Positions 1 to 10,867 of a DNA stretch of 64,000 bases are shown here, piece by piece. Every line of letters begins with the position of its first letter. The stretch's first letter is position 1. A model generated the notes under the pieces. It saw nothing but the letters and a program-made list of their open reading frames with translations, did not search any database and was not told where the DNA came from. Position numbers and translations under genes: made by a program. The stretch comes from Zanthoxylum bungeanum (Eukaryota; Streptophyta; Magnoliopsida; Sapindales; Rutaceae), in the NCBI GenBank assembly GCA_019454045.1, contig SKCR01038151.1:62001-126000 (forward strand), read 5' to 3'.

Positions 1-62
1 GATTAATAAGATATGAGACAATCTTAATCCACGAAAGGTTTAATCATTAAATATCCATAGTC
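1..62 (+). repeat. Fragment of a copia A-type LTR abutting the Athila PBS
   Basis: These bases match the stretch beginning at 21765, just right of the Athila 3' LTR, with about three mismatches. They also align with the copia A-family LTRs at about 29545 and 49174. Both 1-62 and the 21765 copy share the variant CCATAG where the other copies have CCCTAG. The copia-like sequence runs directly into the Athila leader, with no Athila 5' LTR between. The sequence to the left is outside the window, so either a chimeric LTR end or a rearrangement is possible. Confidence 0.7.
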
Positions 63-69
63 AAGTTTT

Positions 70-87
70 TGGCGCCGTTGCCGGGGA
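70..87 (+). other. Primer-binding site of Athila-type element (tRNA-Asp)
   Basis: TGGCGCCGTTGCCGGGGA is complementary to the 3' end of plant tRNA-Asp (acceptor stem plus CCA), the usual primer of Athila elements. It marks the start of the internal region of the gypsy element whose PPT and 3' LTR lie at 19633-21763. Confidence 0.9.
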
Positions 88-195
88 CTTATTTATCTTT
101 CACTATTAGTTTTGGGGTTGGATACTTTACTTGTATCTAATTTCTTTTTACTTATTGTTTTTTGTTTTCTTGTGTTTCAGGTTCTCAGACACTAC
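88..195 (+). promoter_or_regulatory. Athila leader with a strong splice-acceptor-like tract before gag
   Basis: Between the PBS and the gag ATG (196) lies a T-rich run that ends TTGTGTTTCAG at about 180 and looks like a plant 3' splice site. Similar tracts precede the ORFs at 16840 and 17617. No experimental support is visible, so treat it as a candidate. Confidence 0.4.
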
Positions 196-300
196 ATGAG
201 ACGAACCAGAAGCTTTAAACTCCGACCGCTTGACCCAGAGATTGAAAGAACCATCAGACAGTTGAGAAGGGAAAGGCGAGAAGGCCAAGAAGCAATTGTT
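196..300 (+). pseudogene. Athila gag, N-terminal piece
   Basis: The ATG at 196 opens a 35-codon stretch starting MRRTRSFKLRPLDPEIERT, rich in Arg and typical of the N-terminus of Athila gag. The frame is interrupted exactly at the insertion of the X-family solo LTR. After the second TSD copy it resumes at 2907 in the same frame. Gag would form the virus-like particle in the cytoplasm. Confidence 0.75.
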
Positions 301-2901
301 TGTTGGGGTTGGTGCTCAGAGCGCCAATCCGCTCTGTATTTATGTATGATTCATGAATACGAACAATATTTTTTTTTCCATAATATTACTAATTTATGGT
401 TGCACCTCTTGTTTTTATATACGTGTTCGATCTGATTACGATTAGATTGAAACTAAATGTTGTTTAGTGATATGTATATATTAGACAAAGGCCCGATAAT
501 ATATAATACAGTACACAGTTACAAAGGTAGTTTGTAATTGACATTGGGAAGTGTCACTGCTAAATGTATATTATCAACATAGTTCCTGGTCTAGATTTAC
601 TAACACGGGTCGGTTAGTCAAATCCGTTGAGACCAATATATGTCGAATATCGAGACTTGGTCCGATGGTTTATCCCAATGAACCATGTGTCTGAGGAGAC
701 TCGTATAGACGTGTAGGTGTTTATAGTGGATAAACACTGAATGACTCACCGAAGATTCTTAATGGATGGTACACTAACGTCAATAAGAATCTTCTCGGGT
801 TGAGTAGCATAGTGGTCCTTCGACTTGAGATACCACTGTGGATGTATGAGAGATCCTCCACACTTAGATGACAGTCACGTCACCGATCTATTTAGATCAG
901 ACCTCCGCCTTTTCGTTGGGTGTGGACCGATCCTCATGATATCCTATGTGTATCAAGATATGATATGTCAGTTCTTTGTACATAGCATAGGTAGTCCATA
1001 TATAATTAGCAGTCTGTTAAATCTGTGGCCACAGTATACTTCGGAAGTAAGTTCCGAATGTTATTTAGAGATTGCTAATAGATACGTCGACAGGATAATA
1101 CCTATAGAGATTTGACGTTTACATCTATATCTCTGGTGTTATCCGGATACCTATGACAGAGAGATTATACATATGCAATGACCTCGACCTGTATGATTCA
1201 GCTAGTTTATCTGTGGTCGTCATAATTTATGGGTGGGTAAATTATGGACACGAAATTGGATTTTGTGACGGATATACCTGAATCTAGAGAGTCTCACTAA
1301 TGAAATATACTCGTAGAGCACTAGGGTGACTTTTATAAATAATGATGATTATTTATAAATCATTTAAACGTTAAACGAAAAATACATGCGAACGGGCCGA
1401 ACCGTCATTTCCTAATTAATGTGTATTTGTATTTAATATATGATATTATTAAATACACATTAATAAATTGTCAAATAAGGTATTTGACATATATCATTAA
1501 TATATATTTGAGATATTTAAGTAAATATAATACATATATTTGAGATATTTGTATTTAATTAATTATTTAATTATTTAATTGTTAAATGATTAATATAATT
1601 AAAATATAAATATCTCACCAAATGATAAAGTTAGGAAATGATTATAAGTGTATATTGTTGACATATACATTAAAGGAAAAGGTTGTCAAAATGATTTTGA
1701 CTACTTGGATATTGTTTTAATAAGTTAAAATTGAAAATATCCTTATCCTTTTTCTTACCAAATTCGGCCAAGACCTTAAATAAATATAAGTGTTATATTT
1801 TTAAGTTGCTTTTATTGACTTGTTGAATTTTCATTAAAGTTGTAATGATCAAATTGCAAGTTGATTAAAATAAGCTTTAAATGAAACAAAAATTAAATAT
1901 CTAGATATTTTCCTTCACCAAATTCGGCCAAAAGCATTTGTGTGAGGTATATATTATTTTGTTTCATCTTTTAGGGTTAAGACAAGTTCATTAGATACCA
2001 AATAAACATAAAAGAAGTTGAGAGAAAAGCTTGAAGGCTAAAGGAAAAAGCTTGGAAATCTTTGAGTTTTGTAAGTTTTTCTTTAAAGTTTTCAACATGA
2101 AAAATGTTTCTAACATGCTTAGCATCATTTGTGTTGCTTTTGTGTTATCTCTCTTCTTATAGTTTGTATTTATTTTTGTTGTGAACTTTGATGAAAGATT
2201 GATGCATGTAAGTAAGCTTGAAATGGTTTCAAAGCTTTACTTTTGATTTTTTGGAAAATCAAGTTGCCATTCTAGAGTTGGTAAGCCACTCCTTGGTGAC
2301 CTATAATTTTTCTAGAGTTGTTTCAAAGTGGTGAGGCTAGACTGGTGAAGTATTGAATGGATTAAAGTGTTGGATTTTGTAAGTTTGGTGAAATTGGACA
2401 ATTTGATGAAATTGAAAATTTAGGGTTCATAACCCACTCCAAATTTGGGACTTTTCATATATGTGATGTATTATGGTATGAATATGATGCATGTAAGATT
2501 TTAGGTTGATTGGATTTGATCTTGGCATGTTTTGAACTAAAGGGACCAAATTGTAATTAATTGAAAATTTTGGGTGGCTCACAGCATTAGACTAAAAATT
2601 GGGGATTTATGTGAAATCTGATTTGATGCATTGGATGTGTTGAAAAACATTTTAGAAATGATTTAGAATCATCCAAAATTGTATTTGACAACTTTTGGAC
2701 TGAAATGATCAATTAACAAATTTTGGGGCAATTCGGTAATTACCAAGAAATGATTTCTTGTGTAATTTTTCAGAACTTGATAATTGGATAATTAAATAAA
2801 TAAGTTTATTTAATTGTTATGAGAAAAAATTATGAATTCGGAAAATTTTAATTTTCTGCGATTCCTCTGCGTTACCGATATTCCCCCTTAAAACCCCAAC
2901 A
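301..2901 (+). mobile_element. Solo LTR of family X inserted in Athila gag
   Basis: The segment begins TGTTGGGGTT and ends AACCCCAACA, perfect 10-bp terminal inverted repeats. It is flanked by the 5-bp direct repeat TTGTT (296-300 and 2902-2906). Its 2601 bp align, in opposite orientation, with the X LTRs of the array at 30040-58200; for example, the stretch around 480-830 is the reverse complement of that around 32050-32400. No internal region is present, so it is a solo LTR left by LTR-LTR recombination. It is diverged from the array copies. It contains no gene. A 7-bp stem with a 6-nt loop (CAGAGCG/CGCTCTG, 317-336) lies near its start. Confidence 0.9.
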
Positions 2902-2906
2902 TTGTT

Positions 2907-3915
2907 AACATGGAACCTGAACATTTGGAGGTCGCACCACCAATTCCCATTCGAGATAGAACCATTCCTGTGGTGATGGCCTCATTTCCTATATTGTACT
3001 TCCTCCTTACCAGCAAAAATGCGTGTGACATCAAAACATGCATTCACATGATTCAACAGTCAGTGCAATTTGAGGGGAATGCAACTAAAGATCCTAATAT
3101 CCATATCAGCAACTTCGTGGAAGTTTGCGGTACTTTCCAATTACAACAGAGCAGCTGAAGAAGCAATGAGACTGCGAGTTTTTCCATATTCCTTGAAGGA
3201 CAGACCCAAAGCTTGGCTACATTCACTACCAGCAGGTTCCATCACAACTTGGAACACTCTAGCCACAAAATTCCTTGCAAAGTACTTTCCACCAGCCAGA
3301 ACTGCAAAGTTGAGGAATGCCATTACATCCTTCGAGGAACAAGATTCAGAATCCCTCTGCGAAGCTTGGGAAAGATTCAAAGATTACTCCGGAAATGTCC
3401 CCACCATGAGATTGCAAAATGGCTACAAGTCCAAACCTTCTACAATGGACTTCTCTGGAATAATGAGAACCACAATTGTTGCTGCTGCTGGAGGAGATTT
3501 AATGGCAAAAATAGAAGATCAAGCCTGTGACTTAATTGAAGAAATGGCCAACAACAACTCCTTGTGGCCAACATAAAGGAGCTTGATTCAACGAATTGCT
3601 GGAATTTATGAAGTTGGAGCCAACACTGCAGTGAATGCCAAGCTGGATCAGATATGCAAATTCATGAAAACTCTCAGCATGCAAGGTAACACTGGATCCA
3701 CAAGTTCACCATATGGAGGAGCACCAGAGACAAACCAACTTGAAGAAACGGTGAATTATGTCAACAACTTCAATAGACAGGGGAATAACCCATATTCCAA
3801 CACCTACAACCCACGGGTGGAGGAATCATCCCAAATTTTCATGGAGCAACAATTCAGGGCCAAGGAAATATCCACGCTCGGATTCCAACAACACATAACA
3901 AAGTCAGGAGCATGA
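2907..3915 (+). pseudogene. Athila gag, central part, frameshifted
   Basis: The stretch resembles the Athila gag (retrotransposon gag) domain: FPYSLKDRPKAWLHSLP and SITTWNTLATKFLAKYFPP, then SESLCEAWERFK, then KCPHH...QTFYNGL in another frame, then AAAGGDLMAKIEDQA and LIEEMANNN. The reading shifts frame at least three times (about 3150, 3380 and 3440) and meets a TAA at 3574. It continues as YEVGANTAVNAKLDQI and a region like the Athila NYVNN...NPYSNTYNP linker, then shifts again near 3810. It is therefore non-functional. Confidence 0.8.
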
Positions 3916-3937
3916 AAAAGAACCAGAAATTGCAGAA

Positions 3938-4834
3938 GTGCTGGCTCAGTTAAAAAAATACGATGCTATGATTCAGAGCAAATATATGCTTCTATCAAAG
4001 CATTGGAGAATCAATTGGACAACTGGCCAATGCTCAGAGTTACAGACCACCACAGGAAATCTTCCCAGTAACACAGAACCAAATCCAAGAAACCGAGGGA
4101 AGGAGCAATGTCAAGCCATTACCTTGAAAAGTGGCACTGAAATCAACAAAGATGTTGGAATCAAGGCAACCATTGAAGAAGTTCCAAAAAAATGCAGTTC
4201 CACAGATGGAGAAAAAGAAGCAAATGAAAAAGATCAAGAAAGAATCACTTTACCTCCATATTTTCCTCAACGACTCCAGAAAAACAAATTGGATAAACAG
4301 TTTGCTCGATTCTTGGAGGTGTTCAAAAAACTGCATATCAACATTCCATTTGCAGAAGCCTTGGAAGAAATGCCCAGCTATCTCAAATTCATGAAAGACA
4401 TTCTTTCACGAAAATGGAGATTGGGAGATTACGAGACAGTAGCATTGACGGAGGAATGCAGCGCCATCATTGAAAGGAAACTTCCCCCGAAGTTAAAAGA
4501 TCCTGGCAGTTTCACAGTTCCTTGCACCATTGGAGAATATTATATCGGTAAGGCTTTATATGATTTAGGTGCAAGTGTTAATTTGATGCCTTTTTCTATT
4601 TATAAGAAACTACAAATTGGAGAAGCAATGCCTACCTCAGTCTCTCTGCAACTTCCTGATCGAACGTTCGCATTTCCGAGAGGTGTAGTTGAAGACGTGC
4701 TGGTCAAAGTTGACAAACTCATTCTCCCAGCAGATTTCATTATCCTTGACATGGAAGAAGACAAAGATGTTCCTATCATTCTTGGGAGACCATTTTTGGC
4801 TACAGGTCGAACTGTGATTGATGTGGAAAAATGA
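3938..4834 (+). pseudogene. Athila gag C-terminus and aspartic protease
   Basis: A 298-codon open stretch. Its first third is low-complexity and polar and ends the gag part. From about 4240 comes the pre-protease segment LPPYFPQRLQKNKLDKQF, and then the protease with active-site motif DLGAS followed by VNLMPFSIYKKL, and the ILGRPFLATG flap-side motif near the end. DLGAS in place of DTG/DSG is usual for Athila, so the active-site Asp is present. It ends at a TGA at 4832-4834 (E-K-stop) where the family normally continues toward RT. The protease would cleave Gag-Pol in the particle. Confidence 0.8.
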
Positions 4835-4901
4835 GAACTGACTTTGAAAGTACAGGACCAAAAAGTTACCTTCAATGTTTTCAAATACATGAAATTCCCG
4901 A

Positions 4902-6240
4902 GTGAAGAAAAAAAAGGAAGAATGTTTCAGAATTGATGTTGTTGATAGTATCATTCATGATACTGATACAGTTCCCACGGACAAACTTGAAGCTTGCATC
5001 ACTAACATGACTGACAGCGAGCTAGATGCTGAAATTCTGGAATGTATCAACTATCTTGACAAGCCATTCCGATTCAAATCGACACCACCAGTGGAAAGTC
5101 TGGAACTTCCGAAGAAAGATCGAATCAAGCCTCCAATTGAAGAACCACCGCAGCTGGAGCTGAAGCTATTACCGAGTCATCTCAGGTATGCATTTCTTGG
5201 AAATTCTTCTGAATTACCTGTTATTATTTCTTCTTCGCTAACATTAGAGCATGAAGAAAAGTTGCTGAGAGTGTTACGAGAACACAAGAAAGCCATTGGC
5301 TGGACTATAACAGACATTCGAGACATTAGTCCATCATTTTTCATGAACAAGATTCTGATGATTGACGAGTACAAACCCATAGTGGAGCATCAACGGAGAT
5401 TAAATCCAATCATGAAGGAGGTCGTGAAGAAAGAAATCATCAAATGGTTGGATGCTGGCATCATCTACCCCATGTCAGACAGTAGTTGGGTGAGTCCTAT
5501 GCAATATGTACCAAATAAATGAGGAATTACTGTAGTCACAAATGAAAAGAACGAGCTGATTCCAACAAGAACGGTGACTGGATGGAGAGTATGCATGGAC
5601 TACTGGAAGCTGAACAAAGCAACAAGGAAAAATCATTTTCCGCTGCCATTTATTGATCAGATGCTAGACAGACTGGCGGGACATGAGTTCTATTGCTTTC
5701 TGGATGGATACTCGGGGTAGAATCAGATTGCCATCGCCCTAGAAGATCAGGAGAAAACTACATTTACATGTCCGTATGGTACTTTTGCTTTCCGCAGAAT
5801 GCCATTTGGATTATGTAATGCACCTGCCACATTTCAACATTGCATGATGGCCATCTTCTCAAACATGTTGGAGCAGAGTATCGAGGTTTTCATGGATGAC
5901 TTCTCTGTGTTTGGAGCAGAGTATCAATATTACAAAGATGCGAAGATACCAACCTGATACTCAACTAGGAGAAATGCCACTTCATGGTGCATGAAGGAAT
6001 TGTTCTTGGACATCGGATCTCACAAAAGGGAATCGAGGTAGACAAAGCAAAGATCGAGACAATTGAAAAATTACCTCCACCAACATCTGTAAAAGGGATT
6101 CAGAGCTTTCTTGGACATGTAGGTTCTTACAGGAGATTTATCAAAGACTTTACCAAGATTTCTAAACCTCTGTGCAATCTTCTGGAGAAAGATATGCCTT
6201 TCAACTTCACCAAAGAATACATGAAGCTTTTGAGATCCTG
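4902..6240 (+). pseudogene. Athila reverse transcriptase, broken
   Basis: The RT fingers and palm can be read at 4902-5957 in one frame: the spacer before RT, then ASP-like WVSPMQYVPNK, a TGA at 5520, VCMDYWKLNKATRKNHFPLPF, a TAG at 5718 after FLDGYSG, the YGTFAFRRMPFGLCNAPATF block, and the catalytic box FMDD at 5889-5900 (the Athila form of YxDD). A TGA at 5955 and a shift to another frame precede the thumb/connection segment LGHRISQKGIEVDKAKIE and FLGHVGSYRRFIKDF (5984-6240). The catalytic Asp pair survives but the ORF does not. Confidence 0.85.
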
Positions 6241-6570
6241 AAACAGAAGCTTGTTTCTGCTCCTATCATTGTAGCACCAGACTAGACCCTTCCATTTGAG
6301 GTGACGTGTGATGCCAGTGATTTTACTGTAGGTGCAGTTTTGGGACAACGCAAAACAAAGATTTTCCATGCCATTTACTACTCCAGCAGAACTCTGAATG
6401 AAGCTCAACTCAACTACACAACCACTAAAAAGGAGTTGCTTACAGTTGTGTTCGCTTTTGACAATTTTGATCTTATCTGTTGGGTCCCAAGGTGGTGGTC
6501 TACACAGATCATTCAGCAATCAAGTATCTGATCGCGAAGGAAGACGCAAAACAAAGATTTTCCATGCCAT
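6241..6570 (+). pseudogene. Athila RNase H remnant with filler junction
   Basis: The motif VTCDASDFTVGAVLGQR (catalytic Asp present) is followed by YYSSRTLNEAQLNY and TTKKELLTVVFAFDNF, diagnostic of gypsy RNase H. There is a TAG at about 6283. Shortly after the sequence for YLIAKEDAK the reading is lost. The 27 bp at 6544-6570 exactly repeat 6348-6374 and end in a stop, and the usual segment leading to integrase is missing. Confidence 0.75.
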
Positions 6571-6589
6571 GAAACAATAGGAAGTCCCT

Positions 6590-7895
6590 TGGTATGCTGA
6601 CTATGTCAACTACATAGTTTCTGGAAAATGGTCGTTGGAATGGACAACTCAGCAAAGGAAGAAATTCTTCAAAGAAGTCAAGCACTATGTCTGGGATGAG
6701 CCATACTTGTTCAAACATTGTGCTAATCAATTACTGAGACGATGTGTTCAACAAGAGGAGGTCAACAATGTTTTGCAACACTGTCATTCATCACCATATG
6801 GCATACACTTCAGCGGGAATAAAACTGCAGCAAAAGTCCTACAATCAGGTTTGTTCTGGCCCACTATTTTTAAAGATGCTTATCTATTCGCTCTTCAATG
6901 TGACAGGTGCCAAAGAGCGGGGAATATTTCGAGGAGAAATGAAGGACCGTTGCAAAACATTCTGGAAGTGGAGATATTTGATGTATGGGGTATTGATTTT
7001 ATGGGACCCTTTGTTCCATCATTCGGAAACCTGTACATACTGGTTGCTGTAGACTACGTCTCAAAATGGGTTGAAGCAATTGCACTGCCATCCAATGATT
7101 CAAAAGTGGTGATCAAGTTCCTGAAAAAGAATATTTTCACTCACTTCGGAACACCTCGGGCAATTATTAGCGATAGTGGCTCACATTTATGCAACATATA
7201 CTTCGATGCACTCCTATCCAAATATGGAGTTACTCAATCCAAATACGGAGTTACTCATGAGGTTGCCACAGCCTATCATCCACAGTCAAACAGGCAAGTG
7301 GAAGTTTCAAACATGGAGATCAAATGAATCTTGGAAAGAACCGTTGGATCAACAAGGAATGACTGGTCTGAAAAACTAGATGACGCATTATGGGCTTACC
7401 GGACAACTTACAAGACACCTATTGGTATGTCCTCATATCAAATGGTGTATGGAAAAATGTGCTATCTGCCAGTTGAGCTTGAACATAAGGCGTACTGGGC
7501 ACTGAAGAAGTTGAATCTTGATCCACAAGCTCAAGGAGAGAAAAGACTTCACCAACTCAACGAATTGGAGGAATTTCGCCTACAAGCTTATGAAATGCCA
7601 AACTGTACAAAGAAAAGACCAAGAGATGGCATGATAAAAAAAATAGTGCGCAAGCAATTAGAACCAGGGCAACAAGTGTTGTTGTACGATCCACGACTGA
7701 AACTTTTTCCTGGAAAGCTGAAATCAAAGTGGTCAGGTCCATTTGATTACTCAGGTGTTACCATACAGAGTTGTTGAGATATACAACCCCAAGTCCAACA
7801 ACACATTCAAAGTTAACAGCCAGCGTGTCAAGCACTATTGGGGAGAATCAATTGAGCGACAAAAAGAAAGTGTCACACTTTCTGATCCAGCATAA
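6590..7895 (+). pseudogene. Athila integrase, broken
   Basis: An HHCC zinc-binding module is visible ([15 protein letters not shown] ... [10 protein letters not shown]). The DDE core follows: [28 protein letters not shown] and [14 protein letters not shown]. The tract contains a tandem 21-bp duplication encoding SKYGVT twice (about 7215-7257), immediately before HPQ. A TGA at 7325 replaces an expected Arg codon. The frame then continues through [21 protein letters not shown] to about 7750, where a frameshift leads to the C-terminal VFKVNSQRVKHYW-like tail ending in TAA at 7893. Integrase would insert the cDNA; this copy cannot be translated whole. Confidence 0.85.
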
Positions 7896-7977
7896 CATTC
7901 GAGCAATCATGTCTAGCTGATGACATTAAACTTAGCGCTAGCCGGGAGGTAACCCAAGCAATTTGTGTATATATTAT

Positions 7978-10016
7978 TGTAGGCACTGTATTTTTGCATA
8001 TAAGTCCCTATGATGAATCTCATAAGGAGACACTCCTCTTTAAGTTTTGGAAGTCGCGCCAGAAAGGAAGAGTCAAGAATTGACATTTCTGTTGGATTTA
8101 ATTCGCTTGTTTAGCTTCGGGTTCGCTTGTTGGACCTCTGTTTTAAAACACACCAAGCCCACACAAAACTAAGCCACACACCAAGCCTACTAAATGGACC
8201 AAGCCCACACGCCCAAAACCCTAAGGTACACGCACATAGCCTTCTAAATTAACCAAAACACACATTAAACACATGCATAAATCAAGCCAAATCCCCTTCC
8301 AAAATTAAATAAATCCCATGGATCCCATTCCTAATTAAATCAAATCATATCCCCAACTAAAAGAGAAGAAATCAAATTAAATCAAATCATTTCCCTAATT
8401 AAAAGATTTTTCCTTATCACACACTAATAAAAAAATATCTCTCATAATTACACAAATCCTTTCTCTTTTCAAACAAGGATAGCTCTCATCCCTTTGACTA
8501 TAAAAAGAAGCCTTCACCAACACATCAATGGGCTAGCTCATTCTCACGAAAACACAAAGAAAAAAACCTACTCTCTCACCTCTCTCCTCTCTCCCACTCG
8601 GCACACACTCACAAATTGAAGCACACCCTCACGGTCCACTCACTCCAACTCCACTTACTGCCTCACATTGCCTTCCACACAGCAACTTCACAAACACCTT
8701 TAACATCCCCATGCCATTCATGCACAGTCCTCAACACCTTCAACGCATAAGCCCTCAAACACATCCCCACACATAGCCCCTCAACACCTTCAACGCATAA
8801 GCCCCCAACACGTCCCCACACACATCCTTCAATTCCTTCAACGCACAGCCCTCGCACCTCACCGATTCAACGCAAAGTCCTCACACCTCACTGATTCAAC
8901 ACAAATAAGCCCCTTTAACAGTCAACAATTCACGCAAATAAGCAACTAAAACAGCCCCAACACCCAAAAACTGCACTGAAAAACTGCACTCACATTACCA
9001 AAATTCTGCCCCCAAAACAGTCCCAAAACCTCACAAAACCATCCATTAAAATAGCAAAAATAATGACGAAAAAATAGCAGGAAAACAGTAGCAAAACGGA
9101 GTAAAAACAGCAGCCCAAACAGCGAAACAGTGAAGAAAAATGTTGAACCAGTGAACCAGAGGAGTTGCGGAGCATCAACCCTTCCGACGACCACGTACCG
9201 CACTTCCGATAGACGACTAAAAAGGTTAGACCGAGGGCATCCCTTTTATTTATTATCCTTTACTTTTAGTTATTTTATTACTTTATTTCACATGAGTGTT
9301 GTGGATTGGTACATGATGTGATTTCCGGATGAACGGAATATGTTTTTTTTTTCTTGCGGTATATCGGATGGAAACCGGGACGTAAATTCCATAGCCAAAT
9401 CCGAATGGACGGTATTGCGGTTTGCACTCGGGATACAATGCCATGTACCACTTGAGAGACACACATATTTCATTTCATCCAACTTTGTGTTCGAGCATAA
9501 TTTAGTCTAGTATGTTATTTATTTCTTAAGCATGATTAGGTCGTTAGTGCGTTATTCCCTTATGCATGTTATAGTTATTTTCTTTCGCAATAGGAATTTA
9601 ATTTACGTTTATGTTTAGGATGTTATTCTTTGTGTTTGATAATTCAACATGCTCGTTGTGTGATATTGTATGCTTGCCGTTATAATGACTTACTTTTAAA
9701 GCATGCAAACTTAGACATAGGATTTACTTTGATGAATGCGAACTAGATCTAAGTTACTCTTAAGCATATATGTTGCGCAGATTCGGTTAATATATTGCAC
9801 AAATCATATCATTACAAGTGGCATAAGTAAGGGACCATTCCGAACCCAAAGGTTGGAGGTCTTCCCTTGCGAGGGGTGAGTGCGGCCTTAAATCATTTTC
9901 CCGGTTCACACCGGGTGCCGACTCCATTATTCTCCGGTTTAGTCCCCATGCGGGCTACTCCGTACTCCCAACTAGGCCGCGAGCCTAGAACAGCGTCGTC
10001 ATTTCTGTGTCCTATA
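7978..10016 (+). repeat. 5' LTR of element Y
   Basis: It starts TGTAGGCACTG and ends near GTGTCCTATA, and aligns along its length with 14719-16775 and with the ends of 33718-37160. A TATAAAAA box lies at 8499-8506, followed by a C/A-rich transcribed part. The block 9814-10016 (from TTACAAGTGGCATAAGTAAG) is the best conserved part across all Y copies. No coding capacity is seen. Confidence 0.85.
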
Positions 10017-10019
10017 GTC

Positions 10020-10037
10020 TGGCGACTCCACTGGGGA
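10020..10037 (+). other. Primer-binding site of Y (tRNA-Arg)
   Basis: TGGCGACTCCACTGGGGA is complementary to the 3' end of a plant tRNA-Arg whose acceptor stem begins GACTCC. It lies three bases after the 5' LTR. This primer is typical of Tat/Ogre-type elements. Confidence 0.85.
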
Positions 10038-10771
10038 TAGAGAATCGGCCCCGAAATAATGCCTTGTAATGTTTGTGATTTTTGTTTTAGTTAACCGTGT
10101 CTACAGTGGGTTGAATGGGTTTAATCAAAGGCACTATTAGAGCTAGGTAATGGTTTGGTGTCTTCTTTCATTCACTACCTTTCTATAAGGAAAAGCTGTG
10201 AAGGCACCTGGATTATCATTTACCCGAAGCTTACCGTGATGGACTAATTTGGAGGACTTATTGTCTATTCCTATCACCAAGGCGATAAGAGCCTAAGAGG
10301 CTTAGGTATTTAAGAGAGTCTGCTCCACCCTCCCTCTGGGAATCTTCAATAAGAAATCCATTTGACTGTCAGTCATGTATCATCACTCGTTGGCACGTAC
10401 CTTAGCGTATAAAAAAGGTGCGCTCACTTGGTCGCTCGAACCCTTGAGTGGGGAGTCCTAGTTCTGGGCAATCCTTCGCTGACGGGAGCCTTTGTCTACA
10501 CTCCTATAAACCCGCATGTGAACCATAGTCATATATCCTATAGAAGTTGCCCCTTTATGCTTTTGACAACGACTTGCATCTCATGCATACACGCATCATG
10601 TTAACCCCGTGTCTTAAAAGCCATCATAGATATCCGTTGGGTTAGGAAAAAGAAGACTTGTCAAAGAAGAGTTTAGCAAACATGGATATTGGGGAAAAGG
10701 AAACCGAGAAACAGAAAAATTTATGGCAAGGATAGAAAGACCATTGTGAAAAAAGAAAAGAAAAAAAAATG

Positions 10772-10867
<96 letters not shown>

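Noticed and set aside
70..87. tRNA gene fragments at the PBS sites
   Set aside because: They match only the complement of the tRNA 3' ends, adjacent to LTR ends, as expected for primer-binding sites.
825..1115. 96-codon ORF in the X solo LTR
   Set aside because: No recognisable domain, and the matching region of the other X LTRs is not open.
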